A DNA stretch of 64,000 nucleotides from Halorubrum aidingense JCM 13560 (GCF_000336995.1 NZ_AOJI01000026.1:1-64000); one strand, 5' to 3'; numbered from the stretch's first letter, positions 50,878 through 60,151 are shown. A program made the numbers and translations. Notes: generated from the letters alone by a model not told the origin.

Positions 50878-51593
50878 CAGTGCGTCACCGTCGCGGCCGA
50901 GCCGACACGGAGCCCGCCGTCGGTGAACTCGATCTCTTGGATATCCGTGTCGACGCCGGTTCCGCGCATCTTCAGCACCTGGATCCCCCGACGCATCCCC
51001 TCGTCTTCGAGGTAGTTGTGCATGAATACGACGCCGTGTGCGAGGTAGTGCTCCTCCGAGTAGGCGTTCGGATCGGTCATCTCCGAGATCAGAAGCGTGG
51101 TGGCGTCGGTCCGCTTGAGCGACGAGAGCAGTTGGATCATCGTGTCCTCGTCGTCGTCGAGGAGGAACCGCAACAGCATGGTGGAGTCGAACACCACGCG
51201 GTCGATGTCGCGGGAGTTGATGAAGCCGGTGAGCCGGTTCGTCACCCCGGAGTGGTCCCGCCGCTCGCCCGGGAGGCCGAAGAAGCGCCGGCCGTCGGAG
51301 GAGAACGAATCGAGGAACGTGATTCGATCGGTGTCGAGCGCGCGGTCGAATCCGAACTCGTATCCGCTCATGTCCCGGCGGATCCCCGCTTTCGTCTCGT
51401 GCATGCTGATGTACAGCACGTCTTCTCCGTTGCGGGCGCCCTGCGCGGCGAACTGCGAGCAGAACGTCGTCTTCCCGCTTCCCGGGGGACCGCTGATGAC
51501 GTACAGACGGTTCTCCGGGAACCCCCCGTCGACGAGGGCGTCGAACCCGGGAACGCCGCTTGAGACGCGCATACTGTCAGACTTGTCGGTCAT
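50877..51593 (-). CDS. KaiC-like RecA-family ATPase (taxis-linked)
   Basis: This 238-aa single-domain KaiC-type ATPase has SSGVPGFDALVDGGFPENRL at the start, Walker A SGPPGSGKTTF, and Walker B DRVVFDSTML. MHETKAGIRRDMSGYEFGFD and LISEMTDPNAYSEEHYLAHGV complete a RadA/KaiC-like core. It is read after cheW in the leftward arm, with a 73-base gap holding a perfect palindrome, and overlaps the next gene by one base. A regulatory ATPase role is inferred. Confidence 0.8.
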   Translation of the reverse strand: MTDKSDSMRVSSGVPGFDALVDGGFPENRLYVISGPPGSGKTTFCSQFAAQGARNGEDVLYISMHETKAGIRRDMSGYEFGFDRALDTDRITFLDSFSSDGRRFFGLPGERRDHSGVTNRLTGFINSRDIDRVVFDSTMLLRFLLDDDEDTMIQLLSSLKRTDATTLLISEMTDPNAYSEEHYLAHGVVFMHNYLEDEGMRRGIQVLKMRGTGVDTDIQEIEFTDGGLRVGSAATVTH

Positions 51594-51611
51594 TGGATAA
51601 GGGTTGTCACC

Positions 51612-51633
51612 CGGTTCTCACCGGTGAGAACCG
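51612..51633. promoter_or_regulatory. Perfect 22-base palindrome between cheW and the KaiC-like gene
   Basis: CGGTTCTCACC is followed immediately by its exact reverse complement GGTGAGAACCG. The centre lies about 30 bases before the KaiC-like ATG. It could be an operator or a stem-loop that terminates or attenuates cheW transcripts. No T tract follows on the minus strand. Confidence 0.5.
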
Positions 51634-51666
51634 TTCGAGACGCGAGGCGTCCGGATCCGGCGGGCA

Positions 51667-52128
51667 TCACGCCTCGCCGTCGTCGGGGGCGGCGTCGAGG
51701 TCGTCGATATCGGGCGAGACCCAGACGACGAACCGGTCGTCGGACTTGACGATGCCGCGGACGCCCTCGTCGTTGATCGTCGTCCCCCGATCGACGTCTT
51801 CGGGGGCGACGTCGCGGACCTGGAACACCTCGTCGACCATCCAGCCGACGGTGCCGCCCTCGTCGATCTCGGCGTCGTCGAACACGACGATACGCTCTCT
51901 CGGCCCCGCCTCCGGGATGTCGAAGAGCGTCTTCGGGTCGACGATAGTCGTCGTTCGACCGCGGAGGTCCATCACGCCCTCGACGTGGTCCGGAGAGTTG
52001 GGGATCCGCGTGAGTTCGCCGGCGTCGACGATCTCGTCGATCACGCCGATGTCCAGACAGTACGTACCGTCGCCGAGGCCGAACTCCAACACCTTCGTGG
52101 GTTCGGACTCCGTCTCGATGGCTGCCAT
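51667..52128 (-). CDS. cheW: Chemotaxis coupling protein CheW
   Basis: CheW (153 aa) couples receptors to CheA. It starts TKVLEFGLGDGTYCLDIGVIDE, with the family signature IVDAGELTRIPNSP and HVEGVMDLRGRTTTIVDPKTLF. The length is normal. ATG 52128 is chosen as the residue that begins the SH3-like fold. A TATA-like minus-strand TTATTG lies about 25 bases upstream. It is divergent from cheB. Confidence 0.95.
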   Translation of the reverse strand: MAAIETESEPTKVLEFGLGDGTYCLDIGVIDEIVDAGELTRIPNSPDHVEGVMDLRGRTTTIVDPKTLFDIPEAGPRERIVVFDDAEIDEGGTVGWMVDEVFQVRDVAPEDVDRGTTINDEGVRGIVKSDDRFVVWVSPDIDDLDAAPDDGEA

Positions 52129-52163
52129 GGGGGTAGCTGCGGCGAAGCCACCAATAACCGTGT

Positions 52164-52181
52164 CCCCTGAATTATCAGGGG
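52164..52181. promoter_or_regulatory. Inverted repeat in the cheW-cheB divergent promoter
   Basis: CCCCTGA-ATTA-TCAGGGG has perfect 7-base arms. It sits between the two TATA-like elements: for cheW near 52152 and for cheB near 52201 (TTTATGC, 30 bases before ATG 52231). A regulator bound here could control both arms of the che island. The protein is unknown. Confidence 0.5.
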
Positions 52182-52230
52182 TGATTACTGGGTCCGTGGG
52201 TTTATGCTGATTCTGAGACCGCTTACGGAC

Positions 52231-53472
52231 ATGAGTAGGACGACGGATCGGCGGGGCGGTCGCGGGGATCCCGTGCGGGCGGTGGTCGTCGACGACTCGC
52301 CGTTCATGCGAGGGCTGATCGCCGACCTCCTGACTGACGGCGGGGTGTCGGTGGTCGGGGAGGCCGGCGACGGCGCGGAGGCGCTGTCGGTGGTCGCCGA
52401 GACACGCCCCGACGTGGTGACGATGGACGTCGAGATGCCGGGAATGGGCGGCCTCGAAGCCGTCGAGCGGCTGATGGACGAGACGCCGACGCCCGTGTTG
52501 ATGCTGTCCGCACACACGGCCGAGGGCGCGTCGGTCACGTTCGAGGCGCTCGAGCGCGGTGCGGTGGACTTCTTCTCGAAGCCCGGTGGCGAGGTTTCGA
52601 CCGGCGTCTCTCGGGAATCGGACCGGCTCGTCGAGGCCGTCAAATCGGTGGCGGGGGCCGACCTCGCCGCGGCGACGCGCGATCGGCGCGAGCGAGAGAG
52701 ACGAGACGGGTCCGCGGCTCGATCCGCGTCGACCGACGCGTCGAGTCCGTCGGTGGGAGCGGGATCGGCGACGGGAGCGGGATCGGCGACGGCGACGGAA
52801 CCGGGATCGGCGGCAGGATCGACGACGGCGACGGGACCGGGGTCGACCGCGGGATCGGCGGCAGGATCGACGACGGCGACGGGACCGAGCGAAGTCGCCG
52901 TCGACGGGCCGCTGACCGTGGTGATCGCCGCGTCCACGGGCGGTCCGAACGCGGTCGAGCGCGTGATGGCCGCGCTGCCGATGGCGGACTGCCGCGTCGT
53001 CATCGTCCAGCACATGCCCGAGGCGTTCACGCCGCGCTTCGCGGAGCGACTCGACGCCGCGTCGGCGTACGACGTCCGCGAGGCGAGCGACGGCGCGCGG
53101 ATCGGGGCCGGCGAGGCGCTCGTCGCCTCCGGCGGGAGCCACACGCGGATCGACAGCTATCGGGCGGGACGGCTCCGCGTCAAGCTTGACGAGGACGACT
53201 CTCAGTCGGTCACGCCCGCCGCGGACGTCACGATGCGCTCGGCCGCCGAGGTGGTCGACGGGCCGCTCGTCGGGGTCGTGTTGACCGGAATGGGTTCGGA
53301 CGCGGCCGAGGGAATTCGGGCGATGGCGGACGCGGGAGCGCGAACGCTCGCGCAGAGCGAGGACACCTGCGTCATCTACGGCATGCCGAAGCGCGCCGTC
53401 GAGACGGGCGGCGTCGACGAGGTACGCGACCTCGACGACGTGGCCGGCGCGATACTCGGGGGTGAGGCCTGA
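52231..53472 (+). CDS. cheB: Protein-glutamate methylesterase CheB
   Basis: CheB (413 aa) has a receiver domain (about 15-130; DD at 21-22, phospho-acceptor D66 in TMDVEMPG) and a methylesterase domain (about 230-413). The active-site elements are AASTGGP, VQHMPEAF and GMGSDAAEG. The linker between them is a Gly/Ala/Ser/Thr-rich repeat. It removes receptor methyl groups. The start ATG 52231 follows a TATA-like element; the in-frame ATG at 52204 is too close to it. cheA follows in a one-base overlap. Confidence 0.95.
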   Translation: MSRTTDRRGGRGDPVRAVVVDDSPFMRGLIADLLTDGGVSVVGEAGDGAEALSVVAETRPDVVTMDVEMPGMGGLEAVERLMDETPTPVLMLSAHTAEGASVTFEALERGAVDFFSKPGGEVSTGVSRESDRLVEAVKSVAGADLAAATRDRRERERRDGSAARSASTDASSPSVGAGSATGAGSATATEPGSAAGSTTATGPGSTAGSAAGSTTATGPSEVAVDGPLTVVIAASTGGPNAVERVMAALPMADCRVVIVQHMPEAFTPRFAERLDAASAYDVREASDGARIGAGEALVASGGSHTRIDSYRAGRLRVKLDEDDSQSVTPAADVTMRSAAEVVDGPLVGVVLTGMGSDAAEGIRAMADAGARTLAQSEDTCVIYGMPKRAVETGGVDEVRDLDDVAGAILGGEA

Positions 53473-55718
53473 TGGACTCGCACCGCGCCGCGTTCGTCGC
53501 CGAGGCGGAGGAGGGCATCACCGATCTCAACAACGCCCTGCTCGCGCTCGAGGCGGACCCGGAGGACGCCGCGGCGATGGACGACGTGTTCCGCGTCGCC
53601 CACACGCTGAAAGGGAACGCCGCGGCGATGGGCTACGAGGACGTCTCCTCGTTCGGCCACGCGCTGGAGGACCTGTTGGACGCGGTCCGACAGGGCGAGC
53701 GGGAGGTGACGCCGGAGCTGATGGACCTGCTCTTCGAGGGCGTCGACACCGTCGAGGCGATGGTCGCGGAGATCGCCGACAGCGGCGACGTGACCACGGA
53801 CCCGTCCGACCTCGAACGCCGACTGCGCGCGATGGAGGAGGACGGCATCGAGGGCGGTGCAAGCGACGAGAGCACCGCTGGCGACGATGAGACCGCGAGC
53901 GACGAGAGCGGTGAGAGAGGCGAGGGAGGCGAGATCGAGGGCGGCGGCGCTGACGACGGTGGCGCCGCCGGCGAGACCGCACGTTCCGTCCCCGACCTCC
54001 CCGACGCGGCCGCCGACCTCGACGCGCCCGTCGTGTACGCGGCCGTCACGATCGGCGAGACGGCGATGGCCGGCGTCGACGCCGCGCTCGTGTTACAGGC
54101 GCTCGACGGCCAGTTCGACGGCCACGTCACCGACCCGGCTCCGGACGCGCTAGAGGACGGCGAGTACGACGAGGGGTTCGACGCCTTCGTCGCCGCCGCC
54201 GACCCCGCCGTCGTCGCCGAGGGACTCGGCGCACTCACGCAGGTCGAGGCGGTGGAGACGGCGGTCGTCGGCGACGGGGAGGCCGACAGCGACGCGGCAG
54301 AAGCGACCGATAACGACGCGACGAATCCGGAGGGCGATGTGGCTGAGGCGACGGACGGTGACACGGTGGAAGCGGACGACACGGCGGAGGCAGACGGTGA
54401 CACGGCGGAGGCGGGCGACGCGGGTTCCCGCTCGGGGTCCAGTTCCGGCTCCGCCGACCGCGACGAGATCAAGTCGATCCGGGTCGACGTCGACCAGGTC
54501 GACGAGCTGTACGGGCTCGTCGAGCAGCTGGTGACGAGCCGGATCAAGCTCCGGCGGGAGCTGGCGGAATCGAACGTCCAGTCGGACGCGCTAGACGAGC
54601 TCGACAAGCTCGCGTCCAGCCTGCAGGACACGGCGATGGACATGCGGCTCATCCCGTTCTCGCAGGTGTCGGACTCGTTCCCGCGGCTCGTTCGCGACAT
54701 CTCGCGCGACCTCGACAAACAGATCGCCTTCGAGATCGAGGGCGACGACGTGGAGCTCGACCGGACGATCCTGACGGAGATGCGCGACCCGCTCGTGCAC
54801 GTCCTCCGAAACGCGGTCGATCACGGCATCGAGTCGCCGGCGGAGCGCGAGGCCGCCGGCAAGGACCCGACCGGTCGCGTCCGGCTCCGCGCCGAGCGCG
54901 AACGCGATCACGTCATCATCGAGGTCGTCGACGACGGCGGCGGGCTCGACGCCGACCAGCTTCGCGAGAAGGCCGTCGACGAGGGCGTCAAGAGCCGCGA
55001 GGCGGTCGAAGCGATGTCGGACGACGAGGCGTACGACCTCGTGTTCCACCCCGGCTTCTCCACCGCGGAGGAGGTCACGGACGTCTCCGGCCGCGGGGTC
55101 GGAATGGACGTGGTCCGGACGACCGCCCGCGACCTCGACGGCTCGGTCGCCGTCGAGAGCGACCCGGGTGAAGGGACCACGGTTCGGTTCCGGCTCCCGG
55201 TCACCGTCGCCATCGTGAAGGTGATGTTCGTCGACGTCGGCGGCACGGAGTACGGCATCCCGATCAAATCGATCGCCGAGGTCGCCCGCGCGAACGACGT
55301 CGAGGAGGTCCACGGCGACGAGATCGTCCGACACGAGGACGACCTGTACCCCGTGATCCGACTGAGCGAGCGGCTCGCCGACAGCGGTGCGGTGGCGGCC
55401 GGATCGGGCGCGAGCGGGTCGACGGCTAACGCGGGCGAACCGGTCGCCGACGCCACCGAACCGACGGCCGACACCACCGAACCGACGGCCGACGCCGGCT
55501 CCGCGTCGACCGACGGCGGCGTCGACGGCGACGGGATGCTCGTCCGCATCCGCGAGGAGACGCGGCAGGTCGCGCTCCACTGCGACGCCGTCCTCGATCA
55601 GGAGGAGGTCGTGGTGAAACCGCTCGACGGGCCGCTGTCGGGGACGCCGGGGCTCAGCGGAACGGCCGTCCTCGGCGACGGCGACGTGGTGGCCGTCCTC
55701 GACGTGGTGAGCCTATGA
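53472..55718 (+). CDS. cheA: Chemotaxis histidine kinase CheA
   Basis: CheA (748 aa) has a P1 Hpt domain (H44 in VAHTLKGNAAAMG), acidic linkers, a P3 dimerisation region (about 345-400, LVEQLVTSRIKLRRE), and a P4 ATP-binding domain with NAVDHGIESP (N box), DDGGGLD (G1) and GRGVGMDVV (G2). A P5 CheW-like domain ends the protein. The linkers are Asp/Glu/Ala repeats. It begins inside the cheB stop. It should phosphorylate CheY and CheB. CheY is not present here. Confidence 0.96.
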   Translation: MDSHRAAFVAEAEEGITDLNNALLALEADPEDAAAMDDVFRVAHTLKGNAAAMGYEDVSSFGHALEDLLDAVRQGEREVTPELMDLLFEGVDTVEAMVAEIADSGDVTTDPSDLERRLRAMEEDGIEGGASDESTAGDDETASDESGERGEGGEIEGGGADDGGAAGETARSVPDLPDAAADLDAPVVYAAVTIGETAMAGVDAALVLQALDGQFDGHVTDPAPDALEDGEYDEGFDAFVAAADPAVVAEGLGALTQVEAVETAVVGDGEADSDAAEATDNDATNPEGDVAEATDGDTVEADDTAEADGDTAEAGDAGSRSGSSSGSADRDEIKSIRVDVDQVDELYGLVEQLVTSRIKLRRELAESNVQSDALDELDKLASSLQDTAMDMRLIPFSQVSDSFPRLVRDISRDLDKQIAFEIEGDDVELDRTILTEMRDPLVHVLRNAVDHGIESPAEREAAGKDPTGRVRLRAERERDHVIIEVVDDGGGLDADQLREKAVDEGVKSREAVEAMSDDEAYDLVFHPGFSTAEEVTDVSGRGVGMDVVRTTARDLDGSVAVESDPGEGTTVRFRLPVTVAIVKVMFVDVGGTEYGIPIKSIAEVARANDVEEVHGDEIVRHEDDLYPVIRLSERLADSGAVAAGSGASGSTANAGEPVADATEPTADTTEPTADAGSASTDGGVDGDGMLVRIREETRQVALHCDAVLDQEEVVVKPLDGPLSGTPGLSGTAVLGDGDVVAVLDVVSL

Positions 55719-56530
55719 CCAGAGACACCGAGACGGAGACCGCCTTCGAGGGCGTCCTCCGGCAGATAGACGACACCGTCCCGTTCGAGCCGGGGTACTA
55801 CAACGAGTCGTACCTCGACCGGCGGATCACCGCCCGGATGCGCCGCCGCGACACCGAGTCGCACACGGAGTACGAGCGGCTGCTTCGCGAGGACGACGGC
55901 GAACGGCAGGCGCTGATGGACGCGCTCACGATCAACGTGACGGAGTTCTTCCGCAACCCGGAGATGTGGGACGTGCTCCGCGGCGTGCTCCGCGAGCGGA
56001 CCGCAGAGCAGCGGCGCGTCCGCGTCTGGTCGGCGCCGTCCGCGGACGGCCGGGAGCCGTACTCGGTCGCCATGCTCGCGTGCGACGACCCCGAGATAGA
56101 CGAGTCGCGCGTCGAGGTGCTCGGCTCGGACATCAGCGAGGAGGCGCTCGATAACGCCCGCGACGGTGTCTACCACACCACCCGGACGACGGACATCGCG
56201 GCGGAGCTCGAACCGCTCTCGGACCCCGACCGGTACGTCGAACGCGACGAGGACGCGTTCCGCGTCCGACGAGAGGTCCAGCGGCTCGTCGACTTCGAGA
56301 CGCACGACCTCATCCGCGACGGCGCGCGCGATCCCTTCGACGTGGTGTTGTGTCGCAACCTCCTCATCTACATCGACGTCGACCACAAGGGCGCGCTGTT
56401 CGACACGTTGGAGGCGTCGCTGGCCGACGACGGCGTGCTCGTGCTCGGGATGACCGAGAGCGTCCCGCCGGACCGCACGGACCGGTACGAGGCGATCGAC
56501 AAGCGCCGGCGGGTGTTCCGGAGGGCCTGA
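55715..56530 (+). CDS. cheR: Chemotaxis methyltransferase CheR
   Basis: CheR (271 aa) has the N-terminal helical domain (about 1-75) with DALTINVTEFFRNP. The SAM-binding core includes RVWSAPSADGREPYSVAML and DVVLCRNLLIYID, a CheR signature. It methylates receptor glutamates. It overlaps cheA by 4 bases (ATGA) and the HEAT-repeat gene by one base. Confidence 0.96.
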   Translation: MTRDTETETAFEGVLRQIDDTVPFEPGYYNESYLDRRITARMRRRDTESHTEYERLLREDDGERQALMDALTINVTEFFRNPEMWDVLRGVLRERTAEQRRVRVWSAPSADGREPYSVAMLACDDPEIDESRVEVLGSDISEEALDNARDGVYHTTRTTDIAAELEPLSDPDRYVERDEDAFRVRREVQRLVDFETHDLIRDGARDPFDVVLCRNLLIYIDVDHKGALFDTLEASLADDGVLVLGMTESVPPDRTDRYEAIDKRRRVFRRA

Positions 56531-57738
56531 TGTCGCTATATCAGCACGCGCGGGACGGCAACGTCGAACGGCTCAGAGACGCGCTCGGCAGCGACAGCGC
56601 CGCGGTGCGGAAACGCGCCGTCGAGTTCCTCGGCGAACTCGGTGACGTCGACGAGCAGGCGACCATCGACGGCCTCCTGCGGGCGGCGACGACCGACGAC
56701 GACCCGGAGGTCCGCGGGGCTGCCGTCGACGCGCTCGACGAGATCGGCGAGGCAGCGCTCGAACAGCTCCTCGCCGAACTCACCGGAACCAGCGGCTCGG
56801 AGGCGGAGTGGGTCACCGCCCGCAAGTTCGCCCGCGCGCTGCAGGCCGACCGACCGGAGCTCCGGATGGCGGCCGCGCGGGCCCTCGGGCGGCTCGACGA
56901 CGCGAGCGGGCTCCAACACCTCGTGAAGGCGCTCTCGGACGAGGACCCGCGGGTCCGGCTCCGGGCGTGTGAGGCCTGCGGAACCTTCGCGGACCCCCGG
57001 GCGGTCCCCGGGCTGACCGAGCGATTGGACGACGAGCCCCGCGTCAAGCGGGCCGCGGCGAACGCGCTGGGAAGCATCGGCACCGACGGGGCGCTGGCGC
57101 CCCTGCTCGATCTCCTCGGCGATTCCGACGAGTCGATCCGCCGTATCGCCGCCGGTGCGCTCGGGAAGGCGAACAACCCGGAGCCGGTCGAGCCGCTGGC
57201 GCGGGCGCTCGGCGACGAGAGCGCGGTCGTCCGCAACGCCGCCGTCTACTCGATCATCGAGCTGCTCTCGAACGTGCCGACCCAGCACAGCCACGCGGTG
57301 CGTGACCGCGTCGTCTCCGAGCTGAAGGCGGCCGACGACGACACCGTGGTCGAGCCCCTAGTCGAGATCCTCACCGAGGGACAGCAGTCCCGCCAGCGGC
57401 GGAACGCGGCGTGGATCCTCGGGCGTATCGCCGAGCCGCAGTCGGCGCTCGCGGTTGAGGCGCTCGCGGACGCGCTCGCGGACGACGACCCCCAAACTGC
57501 CCAGTTCGCGGCCACGAGCCTCAAGAGCCTCGGCGGGCCGGTCGTCGAGGACCGGCTCCTCGACCGAGTCGGAACGGAGCACCCCGAGGACGCGCGAGCG
57601 AAGGCGGTGTTCGTGCTCGGACAGATCGGCGGCCAAGAGTCGCTGAACCGGCTCGAATCGTTCACCGACGACGACAGCACGGCAGTCAGAAAGCGCGTGT
57701 TCTCGGCGGTGTCCAAGCTCCGAGCGGGGGGACCCTAA
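56530..57738 (+). CDS. HEAT-repeat protein of the che operon
   Basis: This 402-aa protein consists of about ten HEAT/PBS-lyase repeats (SDSAAVRKRAVEFLGELG, DPEVRGAAVDALDEIG, DPRVRLRACEACG and so on). It parallels OE2401F of Halobacterium salinarum, which lies beside CheF and interacts with Che proteins. Start ATG 56530 overlaps the cheR stop (TGATG). It probably acts as an adaptor between CheF, CheY and the archaellum. No enzyme motif is seen. Confidence 0.9.
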   Translation: MSLYQHARDGNVERLRDALGSDSAAVRKRAVEFLGELGDVDEQATIDGLLRAATTDDDPEVRGAAVDALDEIGEAALEQLLAELTGTSGSEAEWVTARKFARALQADRPELRMAAARALGRLDDASGLQHLVKALSDEDPRVRLRACEACGTFADPRAVPGLTERLDDEPRVKRAAANALGSIGTDGALAPLLDLLGDSDESIRRIAAGALGKANNPEPVEPLARALGDESAVVRNAAVYSIIELLSNVPTQHSHAVRDRVVSELKAADDDTVVEPLVEILTEGQQSRQRRNAAWILGRIAEPQSALAVEALADALADDDPQTAQFAATSLKSLGGPVVEDRLLDRVGTEHPEDARAKAVFVLGQIGGQESLNRLESFTDDDSTAVRKRVFSAVSKLRAGGP

Positions 57739-58611
57739 ATGAGCGACAACCAGGGCGAGTACAAGATCACCGACACGCAGGGGCGATTCGCGGTCGCCGT
57801 CCGCGACGGCCGAAAGATGAACGACGTCTCGTGGACCACCGGGCGCGTGCTCCTCTCGAACCGGCGGCTGATCCTCGCGGGCAACGACGGGAAGCGAACG
57901 GTCCCGCTCTCGAAGCTCCGCGGGCTCGGCGGCCGCCACGACGCCAACCAGTCGGTCGCGCGCGTTTCGAACTACGTGAGTTTCGACCTCGGCGACCAGG
58001 TGCTGCTCGTCGCGGCGGCGGAACACGAGGAGTTCGAACGCGACGTGTACCGGGCGCTGCTCGACCAGCGGACGGTGATGGCGAAACACCCCGCGATCGA
58101 GGGAGGCGTGGTACAGGACACCCAGTGGGAGCAAGCGCGCGTGAAGATCGACGAAAACGGCCTCAACGCGGCGTTGGAAAGCGGCGCGTTCGTGAAGTTC
58201 GACCTCGACGACATCAGCGGACTCGACGCCGCCAAACGCACCGTCAGCGGCGAGAAGAAACCCGTGATCGAGGTGTCGCACACCGACGACGAGGGGACGA
58301 GCATCGAGACGCACATCGCCGGGGATCCGAGTCGGATGCGCTTCGTCGAGGCGTGGCTCCACAAGGGCGAAGAGCGGAGCTCCACCAACGTCGACCTGTC
58401 CAGCCGCGATCGGGAGGTGTTGATGGCGCTGTACTCGGGCGTCTCCCCGTTCGAGATCCCGTCGTTCCTCGGGATGGACGTCGACGACGTCGAGAAGACG
58501 TTCGAGCGGCTCGTCGACCTCGAAGTGGTCGAAGAGGTGCGGATCCGCCGCGAGGTGGCGCTGAACTCTCGCGGGCGCAACATCGCCAGCGAGGCGATGA
58601 ACGAACAGTAG
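57739..58611 (+). CDS. cheF: Archaeal taxis adaptor CheF
   Basis: CheF (290 aa, DUF439) bridges CheY, CheC and CheD to the archaellum motor in haloarchaea. The sequence begins EYKITDTQGRFAVAVRDGRK and has GRVLLSNRRLILAGNDGKR and SRDREVLMALYSGVSPFEIP near the C-terminus, a winged-helix tail. The ATG abuts the HEAT-gene stop with no gap. It closes the rightward arm of the island. Only one copy is present here. Confidence 0.93.
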   Translation: MSDNQGEYKITDTQGRFAVAVRDGRKMNDVSWTTGRVLLSNRRLILAGNDGKRTVPLSKLRGLGGRHDANQSVARVSNYVSFDLGDQVLLVAAAEHEEFERDVYRALLDQRTVMAKHPAIEGGVVQDTQWEQARVKIDENGLNAALESGAFVKFDLDDISGLDAAKRTVSGEKKPVIEVSHTDDEGTSIETHIAGDPSRMRFVEAWLHKGEERSSTNVDLSSRDREVLMALYSGVSPFEIPSFLGMDVDDVEKTFERLVDLEVVEEVRIRREVALNSRGRNIASEAMNEQ

Positions 58612-58666
58612 CCGGGTCGCCGTCGCGTTCGTCTCGGTGTCCCGAAGGCGCCGACGCCGTCGACCC

Positions 58667-58675
58667 ATATTTAAG
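58667..58675 (+). promoter_or_regulatory. TATA box of the HAD-aldolase pair
   Basis: ATATTTAAG is centred 29 bases before ATG 58700 and separates the pentose-bisphosphate genes from the che operon. Confidence 0.6.
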
Positions 58676-58699
58676 TCGCCGCCCGACCGAGGTGACGAC

Positions 58700-59413
58700 A
58701 TGAGCTACGAGGCGGTCTTTTTCGACCTCGACAACACCTTGTACCCGTACTCGCCCTGCAACGAGGCGGGAAAACGGGCGGCGCTCGCGGCGTTCCGCGA
58801 GCACGGGTACGACATGGATCGGGAGACGTTCGACGAGCTGTACGCGACCGGACGCCGAGAGGCGAAACGCGAGGTCAGACACACCGCGGCGTCCCACGAG
58901 CGAGTGATCTACTTCAAGCGGGCGCTCCGAAACCACGCCGACGTTCACGACGCCGCGGCCGCGCTCGCGGTCGGCGAGGCGTACTGGGACGGCTACATGG
59001 ACGAGATGTCGCTCTGTGACGGGGTCGAGGGAGTCCTCACCGCGCTCTCCGAGGCGGACACGTCGGTCGCGATCGTCACGAACCTCGTCACTCGCGTCCA
59101 GTTGGAGAAGCTCACGCGGCTGGGGATCGACGCGCACGTCGACCGGCTCGTCACCTCCGAGGAGGTCGGCCGCGAGAAGCCGAGCGCGGTCCCGTTCACG
59201 ACGGCGCTCGCGGCGCTCGACCTCCGCCCGAGTGAGGTCCTCGTGGTCGGCGACAACGCGGAGGCGGACATCGCGGGCGCGAACGCGCTCGGGATCGACA
59301 CGGCCCTGTTCGTCGCCGACGGCGACGCGCCGGCGGACGACGAGCTTCGCGACTCACAGCGGCCCGACTATCGGCTGAGCGAGTTCGCCGACCTGACGGA
59401 GGTGGCGGTATGA
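58700..59413 (+). CDS. HAD-superfamily phosphatase (probable RuBP phosphatase)
   Basis: This 237-aa HAD hydrolase has the nucleophile motif [11 protein letters not shown] (D9, D11), motif II IVTNL, motif [11 protein letters not shown] and motif [19 protein letters not shown] overlap with the aldolase gene indicates a functional pair. In the haloarchaeal pentose bisphosphate pathway described by Sato and colleagues, a HAD enzyme removes one phosphate from ribulose 1,5-bisphosphate to give ribulose 1-phosphate for the aldolase. Assignment to that step is by context. Confidence 0.85.
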   Translation: MSYEAVFFDLDNTLYPYSPCNEAGKRAALAAFREHGYDMDRETFDELYATGRREAKREVRHTAASHERVIYFKRALRNHADVHDAAAALAVGEAYWDGYMDEMSLCDGVEGVLTALSEADTSVAIVTNLVTRVQLEKLTRLGIDAHVDRLVTSEEVGREKPSAVPFTTALAALDLRPSEVLVVGDNAEADIAGANALGIDTALFVADGDAPADDELRDSQRPDYRLSEFADLTEVAV

Positions 59414-60096
59414 GCGACGGCGGCGGCGACAGCGGCGGCAATCCGGACCTGCTGCGAGACGCCCGCGAGGCGGTCGTCGAGTACGCGCCCGCGCTCGCCG
59501 ACCTGACGCCCGGGCGCACCGGCAACCTCAGCGTCCGCGACGGCGACGCGGTCGCGGTCACTCCGACGGGCGTCCCCTACGACTCCTTCGACGCCGTCGA
59601 CGTGCCGGTCGTCGCCCTCGACGGCGAGCGGCTGGCGGGGCGGATGGCGCCGTCGAGCGAGGTGCCGATGCACACGGGCATTTATAAACACGACCGGCCG
59701 GGCGCGATCGTCCACACCCACTCGCCGTGGGCGACGACGATGGCGACGCTCCACCGGGCGCTCCCGCCCGTCCACTACATGATCGCCGCCGTCGGTCGGA
59801 CGGTCCCGCTCGCCGATTACGCGCCGTACGGCACCGAGGAGTTGGCCGCGAACGTGGTCGCCGCGATGGCGGAGGCCGACTCCGACGCCGCGATCCTCGC
59901 GAACCACGGGCTCGTCGTCACCGGCCCCGACGTCGAGACGGCGGTCGAGAACACCCACCACGTCGAGGACCTCTGTCGGCTCTATCTCCGGGCGTCGTCC
60001 GTCGGCGAGCCCCACGTCCTCACCGACGAGCAGATGGCGACCGTCGAGGAGCGCTTCGAGAGCTACGGGCAACAGCCGGACGCTGACGGCGGGTAA
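59410..60096 (+). CDS. Class II aldolase (probable ribulose-1-phosphate aldolase)
   Basis: This 228-aa aldolase of the fuculose-1-phosphate type has the metal-binding motifs [13 protein letters not shown] and HTHSPWAT, and a third His in LANHGLVV. It begins in a 4-base overlap with the HAD gene. Expected reaction: ribulose 1-phosphate cleavage to dihydroxyacetone phosphate and glycolaldehyde, following the haloarchaeal pentose bisphosphate scheme. Fuculose phosphate cleavage is the alternative. Confidence 0.87.
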   Translation: MSDGGGDSGGNPDLLRDAREAVVEYAPALADLTPGRTGNLSVRDGDAVAVTPTGVPYDSFDAVDVPVVALDGERLAGRMAPSSEVPMHTGIYKHDRPGAIVHTHSPWATTMATLHRALPPVHYMIAAVGRTVPLADYAPYGTEELAANVVAAMAEADSDAAILANHGLVVTGPDVETAVENTHHVEDLCRLYLRASSVGEPHVLTDEQMATVEERFESYGQQPDADGG

Positions 60097-60151
60097 CCGG
60101 CGGCATCTCGCCGGATCGACTCCACCTCCCGCTTCCCCACCCATCGCCCGG

